DNA from: Rs1 sp029027825 | GTDB taxonomy: Bacteria > Pseudomonadota > Gammaproteobacteria > Pseudomonadales > Balneatricaceae | NCBI GenBank assembly: GCA_029027825.1 | Contig: CP093399.1 | Location: forward strand, 496,001-560,000 | DNA length: 64,000 nt | Reading direction: 5' to 3' | Shown here: piece by piece, positions 1 through 8,076 of the stretch | Layout of the letters: each line of letters begins with the position of its first letter | Numbering within the stretch: the first letter of the stretch is position 1 | Made by a program: the position numbers and the translations under genes | The notes under the pieces: model-generated | Database searches by the model: none | Told to the model about the DNA's origin: nothing | What the model saw: the letters and a program-made list of their open reading frames with translations, nothing else

Positions 1-249
1 TGGATTGGAAAAATCCGCCGCAAATAAGCTTTCAACATCCTCAGGGGTAACTGGGCCAAAGGCGACACGGCCCTGGTCAGTTGCTACTTCTACTAGCGGC
101 TCAAGCCAGAACATACCACGCGATCCATTGCGGATCAAAGTGACTGCTTGATTGCTTCGCGCTGCATTGATACTGATATTGGTCGCCACTTGCTCGCCGT
201 CTAATGAGAGCGTGGTGGTGTCTCTTGGGACATAAATTGTACGTTGCAT
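1..249 (-). CDS. fdsB: NAD-dependent formate dehydrogenase beta subunit, N-terminal part (partial)
   Basis: Open minus-strand frame from ATG at 249 running off the window edge; 83 residues are visible. The start MQRTIYVPRDTTT and the segments NGSRGMFWLEPLVEV and VAFGPVTPEDVESLF match the N-terminal thioredoxin-like part of FdsB, the NuoF-like subunit carrying FMN and 4Fe-4S in soluble NAD-linked formate dehydrogenases. The FMN and NAD-binding domains lie outside the window. It follows fdsG with a 9-bp gap, the usual fdsGB order, so the two are probably co-transcribed. The catalytic molybdenum subunit FdsA would be expected further left. Identification rests on recognised N-terminal motifs and on the neighbour. 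Confidence 0.85.
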   Translation of the reverse strand, partial: MQRTIYVPRDTTTLSLDGEQVATNISINAARSNQAVTLIRNGSRGMFWLEPLVEVATDQGRVAFGPVTPEDVESLFAADFSNP

Positions 250-258
250 ATTGATCAC

Positions 259-750
259 CTATTGAATTTGCACAGTGGCAGTACTGAGGTCTTTGACGAT
301 ACGGTCAAATTTTTCGCTACTGACGCGGCCAATAATTTCATCACCGATCCGAATGTTTGGTCCGCATGCGCAGTTACCCAGGCAATAAACAGGGTCTAAG
401 GTGATATTTCGATCGGTGGTGGTTTGGTGGTAATCAATGTTTAGAGATTGCTTTGCATGGCTTTCAAGTTTTCTGCCACCTCTAGCTTGGCAAGCTTCAG
501 CCCGACAGATTTCGACTCTGTGACTGCCTGCTTGAGTGGTATGAAAATGCCGATAAAAGCTGATCACGCCATGAATTTCTGCAGCGGTTTGCTGCATAGC
601 ATCGGCTATCATGGGAATGGTATTTGCCGGAATGTAGCCAAACTGATGTTGGACTGCGTGCAAAATAGGGAGTAAAGCACCGGGCTTATTTTTTAGTTGC
701 GTAATAATTTCTTGGGTTTTTTTTCTCGCTCTCACGGATGTAGCATCCAT
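259..750 (-). CDS. fdsG: NAD-dependent formate dehydrogenase gamma subunit (NuoE-like 2Fe-2S protein)
   Basis: A 163-residue NuoE/HoxE-type thioredoxin-fold ferredoxin. The four cluster ligands are visible as Cys82-x4-Cys87 (ICRAEACQARGG) and Cys123-x3-Cys127 (YCLGNCACGPN), the spacing typical of NuoE [2Fe-2S] proteins. The N-terminal helical part (about 10-70) has the family segments LLPILHAVQHQFGYIP and GVISFYRHF. It passes electrons between FdsB and the catalytic subunit when formate is oxidised with NAD. A NuoE of complex I is the alternative, but the next gene is FdsB-like rather than NuoF of a nuo operon, which favours Fds. Two palindromes 21 and 100 bp upstream of the ATG may be operators. 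Confidence 0.85.
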   Translation of the reverse strand: MDATSVRARKKTQEIITQLKNKPGALLPILHAVQHQFGYIPANTIPMIADAMQQTAAEIHGVISFYRHFHTTQAGSHRVEICRAEACQARGGRKLESHAKQSLNIDYHQTTTDRNITLDPVYCLGNCACGPNIRIGDEIIGRVSSEKFDRIVKDLSTATVQIQ

Positions 751-770
751 AAACTCACCTGATTTTTATT

Positions 771-869
771 ATATGAACTAAAGTGCATATTTGTTTTGTT
801 GTTATCGATTCTTGTAGCTAGAAACTACCATTATTAAGGAGTTCTTTAAATATGAAAAAAAGTTCATAT
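771..869. promoter_or_regulatory. Paired palindromic operator-like sites upstream of fdsG
   Basis: Two imperfect 20-bp palindromes of the same sequence stand at 771-790 and 850-869. Both fit ATATGAACT-AA-AGTTCATAT; the first has one mismatch in the right arm and the second has two in the left arm. They are 79 bp apart centre to centre, and the nearer one begins 21 bp upstream of the fdsG ATG. This is what two binding sites for one dimeric regulator of the formate dehydrogenase operon would look like. The protein is unknown, and no regulator gene lies next to the operon in this window. Confidence 0.45.
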
Positions 870-1110
870 TTGGTTTTTTAAAAAAACTAGCTTAAATTGA
901 GAGTATTAAAAACAGCATTGATGTCTCTGAAATTACCACTTGCTGGAAATAACCTTATGATTATCATGATATTTGAGCTATATGTAGTATGGATGAGCCG
1001 AAAGCAGCTATGCTTAGATTAACTATAGTTCTATTTAGATCAGTATATCTTCTGCTGTTGCTACTACTTAATTTAACTTAGTAGATGACTAAGTCCGACC
1101 GGCTCTTGAA

Positions 1111-1173
1111 GGAGTCTCTGAATAAGCCACATACGCCTCTGGCGTACCGGGAAGATGCGGGACTTGTTCAAAT
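1111..1173 (+). repeat. Family B mobile-element end fragment
   Basis: About 63 bp beginning GGAGTCTCTGAATAAG and containing the small palindrome TACGCC-TCT-GGCGTA. A close copy lies at 7636-7698, and related pieces at 36337-36382 and 45026-45062 (opposite orientation). The element with intact ends at 60714-60969 starts with a similar sequence. No partner end is seen here, so it is a remnant. The rest of the gap 751-1215 holds the fdsG promoter region and AT-rich sequence without a convincing gene. Confidence 0.5.
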
Positions 1174-1215
1174 GTTCTCTAGAGCAGTGAAAATAATTAT
1201 AATAGTGAGGTTAGA

Positions 1216-1782
1216 ATGGACAAGAAACCAAGAGAGCTACAATTGGCTGAACCTTTAGTCATGACCATGTTGATGACCCCGGATATGGCAAATTTTAGTG
1301 GTAATGTGCACGGTGGATCAATTCTTAGAATGTTAGATCAAGTGGCCTACGCTTGTGCTACTCACTATAGCCATCACTATGCGGTAACGCTGTCTGTAGA
1401 CCAAGTAAAATTTAAACAACCGGTGAAGGTGGGGGAGTTAGTAACCTTTTATGCGCAGGTAAACTATGTGGGGCGATCGACAATGGAAGTGGGGATTAAA
1501 GCGATAGCTGAAGATATCCACTCTAGGGAAACTAGACACACCAATAGCTGCTATTTCACCATGGTAGCGGTAGGTAGCGATGGACGGCCAGTTGAAATTC
1601 CAAAGTTGTTGTTGGATAGCCCGACGACTAAAGCGAGATATGTTGCCGCTAAACTTAGACGTCAACTGCGCAAGGAGCACGATTCAACGATGCAGGCGAT
1701 TGATCTAAAGTGGACGGAGCAACTCGATACTTTATCGGAACAAGAAATTGAAGATGCACTTAATGCAGAAATGGATAAGTAG
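1216..1782 (+). CDS. Acyl-CoA thioesterase, hotdog fold (YciA/BACH type)
   Basis: 188 residues with one hotdog domain (about 10-135) that hydrolyses acyl-CoA to free acid and CoA in the cytoplasm. The family motif FSGNVHGGSILRMLD (about 27-41) holds Asn30, the HGG loop at 32-34 and Asp41, the expected catalytic and CoA-contacting positions. VKFKQPVKVGELV and TNSCYFTMVAV follow as strand motifs. The C-terminal 50 residues are charged and helical, longer than in E. coli YciA. A GTGAGG Shine-Dalgarno lies 6 bp before the ATG. The gene stands alone between remnant repeats. Substrate chain length cannot be read from the sequence. Confidence 0.85.
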   Translation: MDKKPRELQLAEPLVMTMLMTPDMANFSGNVHGGSILRMLDQVAYACATHYSHHYAVTLSVDQVKFKQPVKVGELVTFYAQVNYVGRSTMEVGIKAIAEDIHSRETRHTNSCYFTMVAVGSDGRPVEIPKLLLDSPTTKARYVAAKLRRQLRKEHDSTMQAIDLKWTEQLDTLSEQEIEDALNAEMDK

Positions 1783-1926
1783 CTGTTAAGAGCTGTTTGG
1801 GATTACAGTAACTAGAATTAGCCACCGAACCACTTATAGAGTGGTTCGGATCTGCGCGCTTTGCAATTGGTGAAATACGGCTTTTTAGATGACTTAGCAG
1901 TACTTCGCCATATCTTATTTTACTTT

Positions 1927-1997
1927 GAGACCTCTGCATAACGCCGTATTACCGAGCGCAGTTATCATCCCCTTTGGGTAAGTTATGCAGAGGTCTC
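1927..1997. mobile_element. Family A MITE, 71-bp short copy with ACTTT target duplication
   Basis: A 71-bp element with perfect 16-bp terminal inverted repeats, GAGACCTCTGCATAAC at 1927-1942 and its complement at 1982-1997. It is flanked by the 5-bp direct repeat ACTTT (1922-1926 and 1998-2002). The right copy of this duplication overlaps the stop codon of the DUF3549 gene, so insertion occurred at the very end of that gene without changing its protein. The interior matches the right part of the longer copy at 9150-9329, so this looks like an internal deletion form. No coding capacity. Confidence 0.8.
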
Positions 1998-2000
1998 ACT

Positions 2001-3044
2001 TTAAAACTTTCCGCCAAACATTTGACCGATAGCTACAATCAACTGATTGCTACGGGTCGGGTTTCTAAAAGCGGCAAAAATACTTTCTCGCAAGTTTTCC
2101 TGAAACATCAAATCAGCCAGTATCTTGGAGAAACCATGTTGCCCAGCTTCACTGCCTGAAAGTCTCTCTAGAAAAAGTGCTAGAGTTTTTTGCTTGCTAA
2201 GTTGGGTCGATAAGTTTATCGCGATGGTACTTAGTAGTTCCGCTGAATTTGACACTTTTGAATTGAGAACTTGCTGGATAGCCTGTTGCTGAATTTCAGT
2301 ATTGGGGGCTGCGTGCATGGCTCTTAATAAGGCGCAACATAGGCCAATATCGACCTCTTGTTGCTCTAAACTATGCTGCAGTTTGGCGGATATTTTTGTC
2401 GCCAGCGCAGTGCTGATCACAACATTTTCCAGCGCGTGGCAAAGGGCGATCAAAGGTGGGCTTTGCAAGTGCGTAAAATGTTCAATTATTTGCTGCTGAT
2501 TACTGTCGATATAGATAGCTACTTCAGCAATCCCCTGTATTCCCAAATCCTGCCATTTATCCCAGCTTCGAATACCGTGAAAATAGGCCTGGCACAGCGG
2601 GTAGTATTGAGAGTGCTCAGCAGTGGTTTCTTTTAAAGTGATAGCATGAAATGCCGCCATTTTTTCTTGATCGGGGGTAAAGGAAAAGGGGTTGTCTCGC
2701 AGTGCATCTTCGGCGTTGGCAAGCTCTGCTGAGTCTAGCATTTGATTGATATTCAGCATGAGTCGATTGATGAAGTCATCTCTGACTGACTGTACTAAAT
2801 ATCCCTGTTCATCCAAGGGAAACTTTAGAAACCAGACCACGTTTTGGCCGCTGTTTTTCGGGTTCCAAATCATTAGCGCCAACCAAGCTTGACGCAAATA
2901 AGGACTGGGATAAATGCAGAGACCTTTCTCTATTTGTAAAAAGTCTAGCGGGCTGATATTTTTTATTTGCCGCCCCATGTCATAAATACGAAATGAAACA
3001 CCGCTCTCTTGCAGCAGTTCAGTTAGGGAGTCTAGTGATGACAT
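2001..3044 (-). CDS. DUF3549 family protein
   Basis: 347 residues, predicted cytoplasmic and mostly helical, with no signal peptide or membrane segment. The N-terminus MSSLDSLTELLQESGVSFRI, the PSPYLRQAWLALMIW block and the GMGRQI-like segment (DMGRQIKNISPLDF) fit the DUF3549 family, known from Pseudomonas and relatives, where it sits beside yqcC as here. No enzymatic motif is seen and the function is unknown. It is the last gene of the minus-strand group DAHP synthase, yqcC, DUF3549, starting 41 bp after yqcC. A family A MITE has landed on its stop codon (TAA at 2003-2001) without altering the reading frame. Confidence 0.75.
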   Translation of the reverse strand: MSSLDSLTELLQESGVSFRIYDMGRQIKNISPLDFLQIEKGLCIYPSPYLRQAWLALMIWNPKNSGQNVVWFLKFPLDEQGYLVQSVRDDFINRLMLNINQMLDSAELANAEDALRDNPFSFTPDQEKMAAFHAITLKETTAEHSQYYPLCQAYFHGIRSWDKWQDLGIQGIAEVAIYIDSNQQQIIEHFTHLQSPPLIALCHALENVVISTALATKISAKLQHSLEQQEVDIGLCCALLRAMHAAPNTEIQQQAIQQVLNSKVSNSAELLSTIAINLSTQLSKQKTLALFLERLSGSEAGQHGFSKILADLMFQENLRESIFAAFRNPTRSNQLIVAIGQMFGGKF

Positions 3045-3085
3045 AGTATTCTCAATATTTAATAATAGGGAATTAAAAGGGCCGG

Positions 3086-3406
3086 TTATAAGATTAGATC
3101 TTTATCCAGCTGAGTGATTAGGCTGAGTAAAGCGTTGGTATCGGCGCTTTCTGTTTTAAACGCCTGTTCAGCCATGACGGCCATATTGCTGGCTGCCGGG
3201 AGCTTGGCTCGGGTTTCGATGACCGCCACTAGTTTTGGGAACATCACCCATTGCAGCCACTCGACAAAGGTTAAACTATCGACCCAAAAAGGCACTTTGC
3301 TGGATAGTTTTTCTGTTGCGGGTGGCTGGTCTTGCCATAAGCCCTGGCGTTGCATTTCAGCAGTGACTAATCGCAAGGTGATTGAAATTTTCTGATGACG
3401 CATCAT
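3086..3406 (-). CDS. yqcC: YqcC family protein (DUF446)
   Basis: A 106-residue protein with the DUF446/YqcC pattern: helical N-terminus, a Pro-rich turn (GLWQDQPPATEKL), then PFWVDSLTFVEWLQWVMFPKL (split here as PFWVDSLTF and EWLQWVMFPKL), the family signature. The function is unknown. In enterobacteria it is next to the tRNA pseudouridine synthase gene truC, whereas here and in Pseudomonas it sits beside DUF3549. It starts 8 bp after the DAHP synthase stop, so the two are surely co-transcribed. Two adjacent ATG codons are possible starts (3406 or 3403). Confidence 0.8.
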   Translation of the reverse strand: MMRHQKISITLRLVTAEMQRQGLWQDQPPATEKLSSKVPFWVDSLTFVEWLQWVMFPKLVAVIETRAKLPAASNMAVMAEQAFKTESADTNALLSLITQLDKDLIL

Positions 3407-3413
3407 TGATTGA

Positions 3414-4763
3414 CTACTGCTTCGCTGAGTTTAATGTTTCAGCGATTAAGAAAGCCAGTTCTAGCGCTTGCTCGCCGTTTAAGCGCGGGTCGCAGAAAGT
3501 GTCGTACCTAGCTGCTAAGCCCTCTTCAGTAATCTGGTAAGCGCCGCCAATACACTCAGTGACGTTGTGACCCGTCATCTCTAAATGTACTCCACCGGCA
3601 TGTGTTCCCTCGGCTTTGTGCACGTGGAAGAAACCTTTAATTTCTTTAAGAATGGCGTCTACGCTGCGTGTCTTATAGCCACTTGATGCAGTGATAGTGT
3701 TGCCGTGCATTGGATCGGAACTCCAGACGACACTACGTCCTTCACGTTTAATTAATCTGACTAACGGTGGGAGTTTTTCAGTGATTTTTTCGGCACCCAT
3801 TCTGGCAATTAAAGTAATTCTACCCGGTAAGTTTTCAGGGTTTAATATATCTAACAACTCAATAAGGTCTTCTTCAGACGTTGAAGGGCCTACTTTAATG
3901 CCGATCGGGTTTTTAACCCCGCGTAAAAATTCTACATGGGCATGGTCTGGTTGACGGGTTCTGTCACCTATCCAAATCATATGTGCAGAACAGTTATACC
4001 AATCATTGGTAAAGCTGTCTCTGCGGGTTAGAGCTTCTTCGTAACCTAGCAGTAGTGATTCGTGAGAGGTATAAAGAGTCGTTGATCTGATTTGTGGTGT
4101 GGTCACTGAATCAATGCCGCAGGCCTCCATGAACTTCAGTGCCTGATTGATTTGATTGGATAGATTTAAGTAGCGTTCGCCCTGCGGGCTCTTATTAACA
4201 AAACCTAAGTTCCAACTGTGTACTTTGTGCAAATCAGCAAAACCGCCCTGAGCAAAAGCGCGCAGTAAATTTAAAGTAGCTGACGACTGGTGATAAGCTT
4301 TAATCATTCGTTCAGGGTCAGGTATCCGAGCTTGAGCGGTGAACTCGTTACCGTTGATGATGTCGCCGCGGTAACTTGGCAGTGATTGATCGCCAATGGT
4401 CTCTAAATCACTGGAGCGAGGCTTGGCAAATTGCCCAGCCATACGACCTATTTTTACCACCGGGCAACCGCCGGCAAAGGTCATGACTACCGCCATTTGC
4501 AGTAGTACTTGGAAAGTATCACGAATTTTATTGGCGTTAAATTCAGCAAAAGTCTCAGCGCAATCTCCGCCTTGTAGCAAAAATGCTTTACCTTCAGCGA
4601 CGTCTGCTAGCTGACGGTGTAACTCTCTGATTTCACCGGCAAAAACTAATGGTGGCATTTTTGCAAGTTGCTGCTCAGCTAAACGTACTTGCTCAGCATC
4701 CGGGTAATTAGGCTGTTGTAGTATAGGTTTTTTGCGCCAGCTTTGAGGTGTCCAGATTTCCAT
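3414..4763 (-). CDS. 3-deoxy-7-phosphoheptulonate synthase, class II (plant type)
   Basis: 449 residues, the normal length for type II DAHP synthase. It condenses phosphoenolpyruvate with erythrose 4-phosphate, the first step of the shikimate pathway. The whole sequence is typical: WTPQSWRKKPILQQPNYPD at the start, FLLQGGDCAETF with the metal-binding Cys, GRMAGQFAKPRS, the IRSTTLYTSHESLLLGYEE region, IWIGDRTRQPDHAHVEFLRG and PMHGNTITASSGYKTR for PEP and metal binding, and GTHAGGVHLEMTG near the C-terminus. It is unrelated in sequence to AroF/G/H of E. coli. It leads a three-gene unit with yqcC and DUF3549. It could serve aromatic amino acids or a secondary product; nothing nearby indicates the latter. 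Confidence 0.93.
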   Translation of the reverse strand: MEIWTPQSWRKKPILQQPNYPDAEQVRLAEQQLAKMPPLVFAGEIRELHRQLADVAEGKAFLLQGGDCAETFAEFNANKIRDTFQVLLQMAVVMTFAGGCPVVKIGRMAGQFAKPRSSDLETIGDQSLPSYRGDIINGNEFTAQARIPDPERMIKAYHQSSATLNLLRAFAQGGFADLHKVHSWNLGFVNKSPQGERYLNLSNQINQALKFMEACGIDSVTTPQIRSTTLYTSHESLLLGYEEALTRRDSFTNDWYNCSAHMIWIGDRTRQPDHAHVEFLRGVKNPIGIKVGPSTSEEDLIELLDILNPENLPGRITLIARMGAEKITEKLPPLVRLIKREGRSVVWSSDPMHGNTITASSGYKTRSVDAILKEIKGFFHVHKAEGTHAGGVHLEMTGHNVTECIGGAYQITEEGLAARYDTFCDPRLNGEQALELAFLIAETLNSAKQ

Positions 4764-5006
4764 TATATTTCGCCAAGTGTGTGCATTGTATTAGTGTATA
4801 ACTGGGTAATTATCACAAATTACCCAGTTACGAGACACTATTACTGCTCATTATTAAATATGATCTGACATCTTAAGGGATCAACAATGATAAACAAGGG
4901 CTAAAGGTATTTAGTTGTAGAATTACAATCATTAGCTCTCATCGAGGGCGGGAGCTGAAGTTTGTTTTATTGTGATTGATACCTTGCAGGCTAGCTTTAA
5001 ATATTA

Positions 5007-5167
5007 CCTGAATCAGTGACTTTACTGCACCACATAGCGCAAGCTCTTGATTCTACGGCGGTTAGAAAAATGCCCGCTGAACCTTGCGGGTGTAGCGAAG
5101 ATTTTTCAATTCCACCGTAAAACCAATATCTTACACTCTATATTCACTTTGAAGTCACGGATTCAGG
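5007..5167 (+). mobile_element. Family C MITE, 161 bp, TATTA target duplication
   Basis: A 161-bp element starting CCTGAATCAGTGACTT and ending in AAGTCACGGATTCAGG, flanked by TATTA at 5002-5006 and 5168-5172. The right end lies 6 bp beyond the metR stop codon. Inner inverted segments GATTCTACGGCGGTTAGAA and TTTTTCAATTCCACCGTA recur in copies at 6213, 44634 and 61844. The remaining part of 4764-5173 is the DAHP synthase upstream region, with no further gene seen. Confidence 0.8.
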
Positions 5168-5173
5168 TATTAG

Positions 5174-6088
5174 TTAAGCAGATCTTATTGCGGCAAGGTT
5201 GGCAAAGGAAACTTCTTTTGCTGTATCCAAAAAGTCACTCATAAACTCAGAATTTTTTTGTTCTTCTCTAATCGCTGCATATAAAGTGCACCATTGACCG
5301 CGTTCGCCGATTGGGCGACTGGTGATGTAGCCCTTTTTTAAGTAATCATCAATTGCCCAATTAGGCAGCGCTGCAAGGCCTCGACCGCTAGCCACGAGCT
5401 GTACCATCATCAAGGTTAAATCGGCAGTGCGTACTTCTTTTGGCTGAATGCCTGCCGGATCCAAAAAGCGAGTAAAAATATCTAATCGATCCTGATTGAC
5501 CGGATAAGTTATTAGTGTCTCGCTGGTAAAATCGGCTGCCGAGATAAATTTTTTACTGGTCAAAGCATGGTTTTGACTCATGGTGATTAGCGATTCATAA
5601 CTAAATAAAGGGGTGTAAAATATACCGGATCTGGGGACTGCGTCAGAGGTAATGACCAAGTCAATATCACCTTTAGCTAAGGCGGGAATGGGAGCGAAAG
5701 TAAAACCGTTGGCGAGATCCATCTCAATTTCAGGCCAGTTTTTCCTAAAACAATCTATCGTCGGCATTAACCACTCAAAACAACTGTGACAGTCAATGCT
5801 GATATTTAGTCTACCTGCCTCACCACAAGCTAGGCGGACTATTTCTCGTTCAGTGTTTTTAATCATCGGCAAAATATTGTCGGCCAGTGCTAAAATTCTT
5901 CTTCCGGCGGTAGTAAAGCTGATGGGTTTGGTTTTTCTGATGAAAAGGGAGCAGTTTAACCTATCTTCTAAGTCTTTTATTTGATGTGATAATGCTGATT
6001 GAGTGAGGTGGATACGTTCAGCCGCTTCAACTAGCGAGCCTGAATCACGAAGCGCGGCGAGGGTTTTTAAATGTCTGAACTCAATCAT
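5174..6088 (-). CDS. metR: LysR-family regulator MetR
   Basis: 304 residues, normal LysR length. The winged helix-turn-helix is at about 4-63 (HLKTLAALRDSGSLVEAAE then LTQSALSHQIKDLEDRL), followed by a periplasmic-binding-like effector domain. Beyond the general fold, IECHSC-like ISIDCHSCFEWLMPT, PEIEMDLANGFTFAPIPAL, DLVITSDAVPRSGI and LAALPNWAIDDYL match E. coli MetR closely across the whole protein. MetR activates methionine-synthesis genes (metE, metH, glyA) with homocysteine as co-effector. No met gene lies beside it, and the usual divergent partner is absent. The upstream region 6089-6212 is short and followed by a family C element. Confidence 0.9.
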   Translation of the reverse strand: MIEFRHLKTLAALRDSGSLVEAAERIHLTQSALSHQIKDLEDRLNCSLFIRKTKPISFTTAGRRILALADNILPMIKNTEREIVRLACGEAGRLNISIDCHSCFEWLMPTIDCFRKNWPEIEMDLANGFTFAPIPALAKGDIDLVITSDAVPRSGIFYTPLFSYESLITMSQNHALTSKKFISAADFTSETLITYPVNQDRLDIFTRFLDPAGIQPKEVRTADLTLMMVQLVASGRGLAALPNWAIDDYLKKGYITSRPIGERGQWCTLYAAIREEQKNSEFMSDFLDTAKEVSFANLAAIRSA

Positions 6089-6212
6089 GTTTTAGTCCGT
6101 TATAAGAGATCACGTAGCGTAAAAATCTAAGATAAAAGACCGTATTTTAGCGTGAATTGTGACAAAAGAGAAAATTAATTAAGAGTTAGCGACTTTTGGT
6201 GCTTTATTATTA

Positions 6213-6321
6213 CACTGAATCAGTGGCTTCACTGAACCTACGGGTGCAGCTAATATTTTTCAATTCCACTGTAGAACCAATATCTTACACTCTGTATTCA
6301 CTTTGAAGTCATGGATTTAGG
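6213..6321 (+). mobile_element. Family C MITE, 109-bp copy
   Basis: Shorter copy starting CACTGAATCAGTGGCTTCAC and ending GAAGTCATGGATTTAGG, flanked by TATTA at 6208-6212 and 6322-6326. Against the 5007 copy it has lost a stretch of about 50 bp near its left end. It lies between the metR start and the argF end, a gap (6089-6470) with no other feature except the hairpin at 6387. Confidence 0.75.
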
Positions 6322-6386
6322 TATTAGTAAGCAGCGATGGTTGGATATTGCTAATTAGGATCCAGTAAACGACTAAGTATATAGAG

Positions 6387-6409
6387 CTCGCCTCAAGTAT
6401 TGAGGCGAG
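6387..6409 (-). terminator. Hairpin after argF, possible terminator
   Basis: A perfect 10-bp stem CTCGCCTCAA / TTGAGGCGAG with a 3-base loop lies 62 bp beyond the argF stop. The T-rich tract expected after the hairpin on the minus strand is weak, so termination is plausible but not certain. Confidence 0.5.
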
Positions 6410-6470
6410 TTATTCGAGGATGCAGGCTGACCAGTTTTTGGGTATATCCTTGTATCCTGACTCAATGAGG

Positions 6471-7385
6471 TTATTGGCTGGCGTTGAGTAAAAACTCCAT
6501 CAGGGCTTTTTGGGCGTGCAGCCGATTTTCTGCTTCCTCAAATACCACACTGCTAGGGTTTTCTAGCATATCGACGCTAATTTCTTCGCCTCTGTGCGCA
6601 GGCAAGCAGTGCATGAATAAAGCTTCTTTATTTGCCAGGCGCATGATTGCTGGGTTTACCTGATAGTCAGCAAAGCTTTTCTCTCTAGCGATTTGTTCTT
6701 GCTCTTGGCCCATGGACGCCCATACATCGGTGACAATTAAATCACTGTTATGCACAGCATCTTTTATATCACGATAAATAGTGACTCGGTCGGTGTTTTT
6801 AGCGACTAACTCAGGGCTGGGGTCATATCCAGCTGGGCAGGCTATATTCAATTGGAAGTCTAGGACTTTGGCAGCATTGATGTATGAATGACACATGTTG
6901 TTGCCATCTCCGACCCAAGTGACAGTTTTTCCCTGAATATCGCCGCGGTATTCCCAGTAAGTTTGCATGTCTGCAAGCAGCTGACATGGATGATAATCAT
7001 CGGTTAAAGCATTGATAACCGGTACGCTTGAATGCTTGGCGAAATCTTCAACAACGCTGTGGGCGAAGGTTCTGATCATGATGATATCAAGCATGCTAGA
7101 AATTACTTTAGCTGAGTCTTGAATAGGTTCGCCGCGACCTAACTGGGTGTCTCGCGATGATAAAAACATTGCGTGTCCACCGAATTGAGCCATTCCCGCT
7201 TCAAAAGAGACACGCGTTCGAGTAGATGACTTCTCGAAAATCATGCCCAATACTTTATTGGGGAAGGGGGCGAAATTTTCACCTCTATTGCGCATTGATT
7301 TTAATTCAATGGCTCTGTGAATTATTTGATGGAATTCGACTTGTGATAAATCGAGCAACGTTAAAAAATGTCTGATGTTTTTCAT
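6471..7385 (-). CDS. argF: Ornithine carbamoyltransferase
   Basis: 304 residues from the chosen ATG at 7385, a typical OTCase length. It makes citrulline from ornithine and carbamoyl phosphate in arginine synthesis. The carbamoyl-phosphate loop SSTRTR (52-57), the HPCQ motif (DDYHPCQLLAD), the ornithine-binding region and the catalytic FMHCLPAHRGEE are all present. An in-frame ATG 39 bases upstream (7424) would add 13 hydrophobic residues not seen in the family, so the inner start, giving the conserved RHFLTLLDLS beginning, is preferred. Neither start has a strong Shine-Dalgarno. argG lies 4 kb away on the other strand, so arginine genes are scattered. Confidence 0.95.
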   Translation of the reverse strand: MKNIRHFLTLLDLSQVEFHQIIHRAIELKSMRNRGENFAPFPNKVLGMIFEKSSTRTRVSFEAGMAQFGGHAMFLSSRDTQLGRGEPIQDSAKVISSMLDIIMIRTFAHSVVEDFAKHSSVPVINALTDDYHPCQLLADMQTYWEYRGDIQGKTVTWVGDGNNMCHSYINAAKVLDFQLNIACPAGYDPSPELVAKNTDRVTIYRDIKDAVHNSDLIVTDVWASMGQEQEQIAREKSFADYQVNPAIMRLANKEALFMHCLPAHRGEEISVDMLENPSSVVFEEAENRLHAQKALMEFLLNASQ

Positions 7386-7635
7386 AGCAGTGTCTAATAA
7401 TAGCGGCCAATAGCAAAAGCTCATTTATCAATGTGGGTTTGAGCATGCATGGAGGTAAGCGAAGATTATGGCGGGATAATGTTTTGGAATTTACAAATAC
7501 ATTCGTCAATTTATAACATTAAAGATTCCACGAGGCCAGTCATTTGCAGAGACCTTTTTGTAAAGTGGCAAATTAGTGGTTAAATAGCTATCCTCGGATT
7601 TGAATTCGCTCCTTGAGAGTATTTAATTGCCTGTT

Positions 7636-7698
7636 GTAGTCTCTGAACAAGTCAGATACGCCTCTGGCGCACAGGGAATATGCGGTACTTGCTTCAAA
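7636..7698 (+). repeat. Family B mobile-element end fragment
   Basis: Close copy of the 63-bp fragment at 1111-1173, beginning GTAGTCTCTGAACAAG and including GATACGCCTCTGGCG. It lies in the 690-bp gap 7386-8076. That gap also carries a fragment at about 7545-7560 resembling element ends (GCAGAGACC), and a decayed family C copy. Confidence 0.5.
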
Positions 7699-7710
7699 GG
7701 CTCTTTCTAA

Positions 7711-7870
7711 AACTGAATCAGGGGCTTTGCTATACAGCACAAACTATAGACTCTGCCGCTGTTGAATTAAAAACTACAGGACTTTTAATGGTGTCACAAG
7801 GGTGCTGCTAAGTTTTTTCAATTTTGCTGTAAAACTGATATTTCACGTTAATCATCCACGGATTTCGGGG
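7711..7870 (+). repeat. Decayed family C element
   Basis: Begins AACTGAATCAGGGGCTTTGC and contains GTTTTTTCAATTTTGCTGTA, followed by ATCCACGGATTTCGGGG, in the order seen in intact family C copies. The ends are diverged and no clean target duplication is visible. The space between this remnant and grxD (7871-8076) should contain the grxD promoter. Confidence 0.5.
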
Positions 7871-8076
7871 TGAAGTAGAAACTCTAAAATACTGATGGTG
7901 AGAATCGATCTTAACCGTGGGTAGTTGGGCTTTTCTGTAGATAAAAACTTGCTTAAATTACTGCTTTATTTGTCGTTTTGAAGGTTAATAAACCCGAGTA
8001 AATTAGTCAGGTATGTGCTAAGATTCGCCGATCAAAATCGAGTTAATTGCCATTGGGCAGTATGAGAGAATCAAAT

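Noticed and set aside
852..881. Nine-codon frame with AAGGAG upstream
   Set aside because: Too short to support, and it coincides with the second fds palindrome. It could be a leader peptide but nothing else suggests it.
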